From positions 105,775 through 169,774 of the forward strand of contig CACHJT010000001.1 in NCBI GenBank assembly GCA_902580215.1: DNA of 64,000 bases. Direction: 5' to 3'. The notes under the pieces were generated by a model. That model ran no database searches and was not told the origin of the DNA. It worked only from the letters and a program-made list of their open reading frames with translations. Below are positions 58,987 to 64,000 of the stretch, in pieces (position 1 is the first letter of the stretch; each line of letters begins with the position of its first letter). Source of the DNA: an uncultured Candidatus Actinomarina sp. GTDB lineage: Bacteria; Actinomycetota; Acidimicrobiia; Actinomarinales; Actinomarinaceae. The position numbers and the translations under genes are program-made.

Positions 58987-59047
58987 ACCAAGGACCTGTA
59001 AACTTTACCTGCGTTAGATTTACATTTGTTTACTAACGGTCTTTGGT
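58987..59047 (-). promoter_or_regulatory. L10 leader (ribosomal protein autoregulation)
   Basis: In the 130-base rplA-rplJ gap, ACCAAAGACC (59047-59038) can pair with GGTCCTTGGT (58996-58987), closing a structure with an inner stem TAAAC/GTTTA. This is the long-range helix and AAAGAC-type start of the bacterial L10 leader that binds the L10(L12)4 complex. It ends 17 bases before rplJ. Confidence 0.75.
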
Positions 59048-59099
59048 TTTAATTGTCAGATTTAAATATAAACCATATCAAAAAATAAATGCAAATTAT

Positions 59100-59786
59100 T
59101 TATATGTTTATATCGACACTAATTGATGGACCCATAGTTGAAGACATATGTACAGTTTTTATGAATTCGCCTTTAGATGATGAAGGTTTAGCTTTTGTTA
59201 AAACAGCAATAACCTCGTCTAAATTTTCAGCTAACTTAGCTTCATCAAAAGAGACTTTTCCAATAGACAAGTGTACATTGCCTAATTTGTCATTCTTAAT
59301 TTCAACTTTTCCTTTTTTAAAGTCCTCAACTGCCTTTGCAACATTAGGAGTTACTGTACCAGTCTTTGGATTGGGCATTAACCCTTGTGGTCCTAAAATT
59401 TTACCTAACTGACCAACCTCAGCCATCATTTCAGGTGTAGAAATAACTATATCTGCATCTAGTTTTTGTTCGGATGCAACTTTAGTAGCAAGCTCTTTAC
59501 CACCCACAATTTCTGCTCCAGCTGATTCAGCTTCTGTTAAGGCTTCTCCACCAGCAAATACGGCAATTCGAACATCCTTACCAGTTCCATTTGGTAATGA
59601 GACTGTTGTTCTTATGTTCTGTTCAGCATCTTTTGGATCTATGCCTAATGAGAATGCAACATCTACTGACTCATCAAAGTTTGCAGGAGCGTTGTTTTTA
59701 CACAAGCTTATTGCTTCTGATTTTGACTGCTTTTCAGCTGGGATAGCGTCTTTAGCTGATTTGTACTTTTTGCCTATTTTTTTCAT
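59100..59786 (-). CDS. rplA: 50S ribosomal protein L1
   Basis: L1-stalk protein and translational repressor in other bacteria. 228 residues; [57 protein letters not shown] and the end [19 protein letters not shown] are diagnostic. Confidence 0.97.
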   Translation of the reverse strand: MKKIGKKYKSAKDAIPAEKQSKSEAISLCKNNAPANFDESVDVAFSLGIDPKDAEQNIRTTVSLPNGTGKDVRIAVFAGGEALTEAESAGAEIVGGKELATKVASEQKLDADIVISTPEMMAEVGQLGKILGPQGLMPNPKTGTVTPNVAKAVEDFKKGKVEIKNDKLGNVHLSIGKVSFDEAKLAENLDEVIAVLTKAKPSSSKGEFIKTVHMSSTMGPSISVDINI

Positions 59787-59835
59787 TTTTCCTCCTTTGG
59801 TTCAAACGACTTTTAGTCTCCCAAAAATAAGTATT

Positions 59836-60261
59836 CTAGTTTTCTACAGTTACTCCCATAGACCTTGCTGTTCCAGCAATGATAGAAATAGCTGCATCTA
59901 TATCGTTTGCATTTAAGTCTTCCATTTTTGCTTCAGCAATATTTTTAAGCTGGTCTCTTGTGATTGAAGCTACTTTTTCTTTATGTGGCTCTGGAGATCC
60001 TGAGGTTATGCCGATAGCTTTTTTAATTAAATATGAGGCGGGAGCTGTTTTTGTAACAAATGTAAAAGAGTTATCTTCATATATTGTAATTTCAACAGGA
60101 ACAGTTTCACCTTGCCTGCTAGCAGTATCATTGTTAAATGCCTGGACAAAGTCCATAATGTTAACTCCGTACTGACCCAAAGCAGAACCAACTGGAGGTG
60201 CTGGCGTAGCGCCGCCGCCGGGAATTTGAAGTTTTAATAATGCTTTAACTGGTTTTGCCAT
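59836..60261 (-). CDS. rplK: 50S ribosomal protein L11
   Basis: GTPase-centre protein binding 23S helices 43-44. 141 residues; [35 protein letters not shown] has the conserved Pro pair; [16 protein letters not shown] block and [12 protein letters not shown] end are typical. 8 bases after nusG. Confidence 0.97.
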   Translation of the reverse strand: MAKPVKALLKLQIPGGGATPAPPVGSALGQYGVNIMDFVQAFNNDTASRQGETVPVEITIYEDNSFTFVTKTAPASYLIKKAIGITSGSPEPHKEKVASITRDQLKNIAEAKMEDLNANDIDAAISIIAGTARSMGVTVEN

Positions 60262-60269
60262 ATCTTTCC

Positions 60270-60899
60270 TTAATTTTTTACTATATCTGTGAAACCCAAT
60301 TCAACAGGAGTTTCTCGTCCAAATATATTAACTAAAACTGTAACTTTTGATTGATCTAAATTAATTTCTTCAATGATTCCATTGAAGTCAGCAAAAGGCC
60401 CAGTAGTTACTCTTACAGTTTCACCAACTTCAAAATCTGGCTTAAATTTAGGTGATTCTTTCTTTACTTCTTCAACTTCGTTTGAACCTAATATTCTCTC
60501 AATTTCTCTTCTTGAAAGGGCTATTGGTCTTTTGCCAGATCCAACAAAACCAATTATTGAGGGTGTATTTCTAATTTCATACCAAGTTGTATCATCTAAG
60601 TCCATTCTTACCAAGACATATCCGGGAAAAGTTTTCTTTTCTAAATTTACTTTTTTGCCGTTCCTAATTTCTACAACTTCATCTGTAGGAATAACAACAT
60701 CGTAAACTTTGTCTTCTAAATGGAGGTTTTTTATTCTAGTTAAGATATTTGTTTTTACTTTTTTTTCATGTCCGGATTGAGCATTAAGCACAAACCATTC
60801 ACCAGGCATATCATAAGGGTGTACTTGAACTGAAGTATCTTCAATTTCTACTTCTTCAGTAGACTGATCCTCTTCAGTTGTAGCTGTATCTTCTAACAT
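60270..60899 (-). CDS. nusG: Transcription elongation factor NusG
   Basis: Universal RNA polymerase processivity factor linking to Rho or ribosomes. 209 residues: an acidic N-terminal extension of about 30 residues typical of actinobacteria, then [49 protein letters not shown], and the KOW domain [22 protein letters not shown]. Start abuts the secE stop. Confidence 0.96.
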   Translation of the reverse strand: MLEDTATTEEDQSTEEVEIEDTSVQVHPYDMPGEWFVLNAQSGHEKKVKTNILTRIKNLHLEDKVYDVVIPTDEVVEIRNGKKVNLEKKTFPGYVLVRMDLDDTTWYEIRNTPSIIGFVGSGKRPIALSRREIERILGSNEVEEVKKESPKFKPDFEVGETVRVTTGPFADFNGIIEEINLDQSKVTVLVNIFGRETPVELGFTDIVKN

Positions 60900-61202
60900 T
60901 TATTCTCCGAAAGATAATAGGTTAATCAATGTATTTTTAAAACTAAAGTCCATTCCAAAAATAAAAAAAGTAAAGAAAGCGATAGTTACAACAGTGACAA
61001 TAGTAAATGAAGATAATGTCGAATAACTTGGCCAATTAACTCTTTTTAGCTCAGTCCTAACTTCTCCTAAATAATTTGTAATTCTTCTAAATCTTGAAAC
61101 TTTTTCGCCTGATTGATGCCTACCAATATTTCTATCAGCCTTTTTTGCTAAACGCTCTTCGCGTTCAGACATCCTTCTCATTTCTCTGTTCATTTCATTC
61201 AT
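60900..61202 (-). CDS. secE: Preprotein translocase subunit SecE
   Basis: Single-helix clamp of the SecYEG channel. About 100 residues from ATG 61202: a basic cytoplasmic part, the conserved amphipathic ITNYLGEVRTELKRVNWPS and one membrane helix (SSFTIVTVVTIAFFTFFIFGM). A longer frame would run into tRNA-Trp, and GAGG lies 5 bases before this ATG. Confidence 0.94.
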   Translation of the reverse strand: MNEMNREMRRMSEREERLAKKADRNIGRHQSGEKVSRFRRITNYLGEVRTELKRVNWPSYSTLSSFTIVTVVTIAFFTFFIFGMDFSFKNTLINLLSFGE

Positions 61203-61213
61203 AATTACCTCAG

Positions 61214-61287
61214 CAGGGGCGGTGAGACTCGAACTCACAACCTACGGTTTTGGAGACCGTCGCTCTGCCAATTAGAGCTACACCCCT
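61214..61287 (-). tRNA. tRNA-Trp (anticodon CCA)
   Basis: 74 bases; acceptor AGGGGTG pairs with CGCCCCT, D-arm GCTC...GAGC, anticodon stem-loop with CTCCAAA in the loop giving CCA, and T-arm TGAGTTCGAGTCTCA. Discriminator G, as expected of tRNA-Trp. It lies between anti-sigma and secE with 3 and 11 bases of spacing. Confidence 0.95.
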
Positions 61288-61290
61288 CAG

Positions 61291-61665
61291 TTATTGCTCC
61301 TTCTCTAATTTGCTAGATGAGCGCTTGCGTCCAAATATTAAAAATATAATTGATAATATTCCGAGCAATGTCAATAATATTATTTTTGTGCTCTTACTTG
61401 TAGTTGTTTTTACTTTTTTATCTAATGATGACATTACCTTCGAAGCAAAGTCTGTTGGTACTTCAACTTCTTTTTTGAATTCATTATCTAATTCCTCTTT
61501 AAAAGCTTTATATCTTTTTCCAGAGACTTGACATTTAATACACGAAGAGGCATGTGCATTGTTATCGAAACCAAAATATTGATTGCTAAGATAAGAAGAC
61601 AACATCTTATTTCTAGTTCTTTTACAAAGTATATTTGTTTTAAAGTTTGAAAAAATATCTTTCAT
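61291..61665 (-). CDS. Zinc-finger anti-sigma factor
   Basis: 124 residues. HASSCIKC (His-x3-Cys-x2-Cys) is the core of a ZAS-type anti-sigma domain, following NKMLSSYLSNQYFG, where such factors have LSAYLDGEL-like sequence. A Lys-rich linker and one membrane helix (about 95-113) follow, with a basic C-terminal tail. The start overlaps the sigma gene by 4 bases, so the pair is likely coupled. The regulated signal is unknown. Confidence 0.75.
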   Translation of the reverse strand: MKDIFSNFKTNILCKRTRNKMLSSYLSNQYFGFDNNAHASSCIKCQVSGKRYKAFKEELDNEFKKEVEVPTDFASKVMSSLDKKVKTTTSKSTKIILLTLLGILSIIFLIFGRKRSSSKLEKEQ

Positions 61666-62246
61666 CTCTCTACTTCCTCTAATATCTGTCTTAATTTTTG
61701 ATGAGCTCTATGCAATCTAACTTTTGCAGCTGTAACACTTATTCCAAGAAACTCAGCAATCTCTTTGTGTGATCTACCTTCAATGTTTTTCAACTCAACA
61801 ATTATTCTCTGATCCATTGGAATCTTATCTAAAGCACTTACTAAGACAGAAGATAGGTCTGAATTAATGGCAACTAGCTCTGGATCTTTTTTTTCGTCAA
61901 TAACAATTGGCTCATAAGTTTCCTCAATATTAAGAGTATTATGCTTCTTTGCTTTTTTTCTGAGAGTCCATGCTGTGTTAACGGTAATTCTATAAATCCA
62001 GGTACTGAATGTAGAATCTCCGCGAAACTTTTCAATTGCTTTCCATGCTCTAATAAATGACTCTTGTGCTACATCATTTGCCATTTCTCTGTTGCCGGTT
62101 AATTTGTAAGCTAATGAAAAGACTAAATCCTGATGCCTAACAACTAATTGCTCAAACGCAGATTTATCACCAAACTGTGATTTTTTGACTAACTCTGCAT
62201 TAGAGATGTCATCACTGTAGTTTTCTATATTAGAAACGTTTTTCAT
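61662..62246 (-). CDS. ECF-type RNA polymerase sigma factor
   Basis: Group 4 sigma factor of 194 residues. Region 2: SAFEQLVVRHQDLVFSLAYKLTGNREMANDVAQESFIRAWKAIEKFRGDSTFSTWIYRITVNTAW, with the usual DxxQExF-like motif. Region 4: ALDKIPMDQRIIVELKNIEGRSHKEIAEFLGISVTAAKVRLHRAHQKLRQIL. Partner of the anti-sigma gene that follows. Target genes are not known. Confidence 0.93.
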   Translation of the reverse strand: MKNVSNIENYSDDISNAELVKKSQFGDKSAFEQLVVRHQDLVFSLAYKLTGNREMANDVAQESFIRAWKAIEKFRGDSTFSTWIYRITVNTAWTLRKKAKKHNTLNIEETYEPIVIDEKKDPELVAINSDLSSVLVSALDKIPMDQRIIVELKNIEGRSHKEIAEFLGISVTAAKVRLHRAHQKLRQILEEVER

Positions 62247-62283
62247 TACCTAATGTAAGAATAATTATGAAAAAGTGATAAAT

Positions 62284-62445
62284 CTACCTTTTTTCTCTGT
62301 GAAGAGTATGCTTTCGCAACCTAGGGCTATATTTCATTAGTTCTAGCCTATCTGGTGTGTTTGTTTTATTTTTGGTAGTCACATAATTGTGATCACCAGT
62401 TTCTGTACACACCAAAGTAATTGGTGGCCTTTTGTCAGACGCCAT
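62284..62445 (-). CDS. rpmG: 50S ribosomal protein L33, zinc-free form
   Basis: 53 residues from ATG 62445; AAGGA lies about 7 bases upstream. [43 protein letters not shown] is clearly L33. Of the usual two CxxC pairs only one Cys (VCTET) is left, so no zinc site is formed. The position after the three-tRNA cluster is typical of actinobacteria. Confidence 0.95.
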   Translation of the reverse strand: MASDKRPPITLVCTETGDHNYVTTKNKTNTPDRLELMKYSPRLRKHTLHREKR

Positions 62446-62466
62446 TTTTTTCCTTTCTTACTTTTG

Positions 62467-62540
62467 TAGCGGCGGGCAGACTTGAACTGCCGACCTCACG
62501 ATTATGAGTCGTGCGCTCTTACCAACTGAGCTACGCCGCC
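62467..62540 (-). tRNA. tRNA-Met, elongator (anticodon CAT)
   Basis: 74 bases; acceptor GGCGGCG with CGCCGCT, D-arm GCTC/GAGC, anticodon stem CACGA/TCGTG with loop CTCATAA, T-arm GGCAG...CTGCC. The anticodon stem lacks the three G-C pairs of an initiator and the 1:72 pair is G-U, so it is an elongator. A lysidine-modified tRNA-Ile2 also reads CAT but the context (Thr-Met-rpmG) favours Met. Confidence 0.9.
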
Positions 62541-62562
62541 TTAAGACTTAGTTTAGCCTCTG

Positions 62563-62635
62563 AGCCCTCTTCCGGGATTGAACCGGAGACCTCTTCCTTA
62601 CCATGGAAGTGCTCTACCAACTGAGCTAAGAGGGC
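62563..62635 (-). tRNA. tRNA-Thr (anticodon GGT)
   Basis: 73 bases; acceptor GCCCTCT with AGAGGGC, D-arm GCTC/GAGC, anticodon stem CTTCC/GGAAG with loop ATGGTAA giving GGT, T-arm TCCGG...CCGGA. Cotranscribed with tRNA-Tyr and tRNA-Met. Confidence 0.95.
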
Positions 62636-62640
62636 TTTAG

Positions 62641-62722
62641 TGCCGAGAGTAGGATTCGAACCTACGAAGGCGTAGCCGGCAGATTTACAGTCTGCTCCCT
62701 TTGGCCGCTCGGGCATCTCGGC
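62641..62722 (-). tRNA. tRNA-Tyr (anticodon GTA)
   Basis: 82 bases with a long variable arm (class II): acceptor GCCGAGA with TCTCGGC, anticodon stem GCAGA/TCTGC with loop CTGTAAA giving GTA, T-arm CGTAGGTTCGAATCCTACT region. First of the three tRNAs in transcription order. Confidence 0.95.
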
Positions 62723-62801
62723 ATAACAATAAAGTCTCTATAAAGTTTAGATTATAAATAAAAATTAGTGAGATGAATTTTTAAATGATTAGGATATTTT
62801 T

Positions 62802-63779
62802 ATGGACAAAAAAATCCTCAACTTATTAAATAAGTGGAAAGAAAACAATTTAATAACAAGCTCTACCTACCAAGAAATTGTAGAATTCGAGAGCAATTCA
62901 AGCCCAACACAAAAATCAAAAGTCGCAAAAGCAATAACCTTAATTGGAAGTCTTTTTTTACTATCGGGATTACTAGGAACTCTTCCTTTAATTTGGGATA
63001 ATTTAACATACTGGGCACAACTCCTTCTTCTAGTCGTAACTACAGTTTTTTTAATATATGCGGCAAATTACAGTGAAAAGTTTGAAGATAAAAATATTTT
63101 TATTTTTAAATCATCTGAAAGGGTGTCTTCTGTACTGTTTTTAATTTCAACAATTTCTTTTGGTTCAGTAATAGTATTTTCTTTAAATATAATCAACAAC
63201 ACCACAGGATTCTCATTGTCAGAAGATATTCAGATATTAATAGTTTCATTTATGGTGTTAATTTATTCTCTCTATATGTATTCAAGAACTAAACAAATTT
63301 TTCAGCATGTAGCGCTGTTTTATTCCTCTATCTTTTTTCTTGGATCAGTAGGAAATATTATATTTCCTAATATTGAACCCTGGGCAGGTGGCTTATTCCT
63401 CATTGCAACAGGACTGATTTGGGGACTTTATACTTTTAATAAAATTTTAGGCCCTAGTTGGCTTGGCTATTTATTAGCAACTTCTACTATTTCAATTGGT
63501 TCGATAATTTTGATCGAAAATTTATTTGGAAATAATAATCTACTTAAAATAATTTTATTAATTATTGGTTCAGTAATTTTTGTGTGGGCAAGTATACAAC
63601 TTTCAGAGCAGGTAATTTTCTACATAGGTGGCTTGGGATTAGTAATTAATCTACCAAGGTTAATAACAGAATTACTTCCGGATAACATCTGGCCGCCACT
63701 TATACTTTTCTTAGTTGGTGGAGTACTTGTAGCTGTAGGTTTGTATTTAAATTCAATTAGAGAAAATCTAAAAAATTAA
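62802..63779 (+). CDS. DUF2157-like multi-pass membrane protein
   Basis: 325 residues. A soluble N-terminal segment (KKILNLLNKWKENNLITSSTYQEIVEFE) like the opening of DUF2157 proteins is followed by about nine hydrophobic helices from residue 45 to the end. No catalytic motif. The TAA overlaps the ATG of the next gene, so the two are coupled. A TAGGAT hexamer a few bases before the ATG suggests a leaderless mRNA. Function unknown. Confidence 0.7.
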   Translation: MDKKILNLLNKWKENNLITSSTYQEIVEFESNSSPTQKSKVAKAITLIGSLFLLSGLLGTLPLIWDNLTYWAQLLLLVVTTVFLIYAANYSEKFEDKNIFIFKSSERVSSVLFLISTISFGSVIVFSLNIINNTTGFSLSEDIQILIVSFMVLIYSLYMYSRTKQIFQHVALFYSSIFFLGSVGNIIFPNIEPWAGGLFLIATGLIWGLYTFNKILGPSWLGYLLATSTISIGSIILIENLFGNNNLLKIILLIIGSVIFVWASIQLSEQVIFYIGGLGLVINLPRLITELLPDNIWPPLILFLVGGVLVAVGLYLNSIRENLKN

Positions 63780-64000
63780 TGACAAGTAGGTTATTGTTAC
63801 TCGTTTCAATTTCAATACTTTTAGTTACTACTGTTGTTGTAGCTTTATTTGGAATTGTCCCATTACCTGAATATGAAACCTTTCCATCAGGTAAAGGTTT
63901 TAATGGAAAGTTAATTTATCATGTTGAGTTTCAATCGGAAAATATAATTCCTCCAGCACCTGACATCATGGATTCTTGTATTTTTTTTATAGATTTATCT
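63779..64000 (+). CDS. Membrane-anchored protein, N-terminal fragment
   Basis: Starts ATG 63779, overlapping the preceding stop by one base, and runs off the right edge after 74 codons. A membrane helix occupies about residues 4-26 (LLLLVSISILLVTTVVVALFG), then an extracytoplasmic-looking segment. In other genomes DUF2157 genes are often followed by a GDYXXLXY-domain gene; that identity is a guess because the diagnostic motif would be beyond the edge. Confidence 0.6.
   Translation, partial: MTSRLLLLVSISILLVTTVVVALFGIVPLPEYETFPSGKGFNGKLIYHVEFQSENIIPPAPDIMDSCIFFIDLS

Noticed and set aside
62467..62540. Initiator tRNA-fMet
   Set aside because: The anticodon stem lacks the GGG/CCC pairs, and there is no C1-A72 mismatch.
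62531..62716. 61-codon reading frame on the minus strand
   Set aside because: It is made of the tRNA-Tyr, tRNA-Thr and tRNA-Met genes; this kind of peptide is a known spurious call over tRNA clusters.

Overview
The window is AT-rich, densely packed bacterial DNA with almost every gene on the minus strand. The order tRNA-Tyr, tRNA-Thr, tRNA-Met, rpmG, (sigma/anti-sigma), tRNA-Trp, secE, nusG, rplKA, rplJL, rpoBC, rpsLG, fusA, tuf, S10-spc-alpha, truA, rplM-rpsI, glmM, glmS, alr, tsaEB-rimI-tsaD, groESL is an actinobacterial arrangement. With the low GC, very short spacers and many start-on-stop overlaps, it suggests a streamlined, probably marine, low-GC actinobacterium (Candidatus Actinomarina-like). 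That placement is inferred from gene order and composition, not from a tree.

Layout. 1-12 kb is a mixed region: the start of sucC, pcrA, trpS, an EamA permease, a CoA-type Nudix enzyme, a YceI lipoprotein, plsC, an FMN reductase, csaA, a membrane thioredoxin with an in-frame TGA, a Fur-family regulator next to a CbiQ/CbiO metal-type ECF module, an HSL-type hydrolase and an S51-like protein. 11.8-20.1 kb holds all seven shikimate enzymes plus chorismate mutase, prephenate dehydratase and TyrA, controlled at least partly by an attenuator in front of aroF. 20.2-29.3 kb holds groESL, the t6A genes, alr, glmS with a self-cleaving glmS ribozyme in its leader, and glmM. 29.3-62.7 kb is the translation/transcription superoperon with four tRNAs. 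The right end has a DUF2157-type membrane protein and the start of a second membrane-anchored gene on the plus strand.

The most notable signal is at 7261-7734. A thioredoxin-fold gene is split by a TGA at the first position of its CxxC active site. Both halves keep the same frame and thioredoxin features, and a perfect 8-bp hairpin with a G in its small apical loop lies at the distance from the TGA expected of a bacterial SECIS. I read it as a membrane-anchored selenocysteine (UxxC) thioredoxin. The second is a leader peptide with Tyr-Phe-Tyr-Phe followed by a terminator before aroF, a classical attenuator for aromatic amino acid synthesis. Others are a DAHP synthase whose metal-binding Cys is Asp, an RNA polymerase beta' that has lost its second zinc site, cysteine-free versions of several zinc ribosomal proteins, genes with AUU/AUA-like starts, and a set of leaderless promoters in which the -10 hexamer sits 6-7 bases from the ATG.

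No stretch above 300 bases lacks a feature; the largest protein-poor stretch, 62247-62801, carries rpmG and three tRNAs. No insertion sequences, phage genes, CRISPR arrays or rRNA genes were seen.
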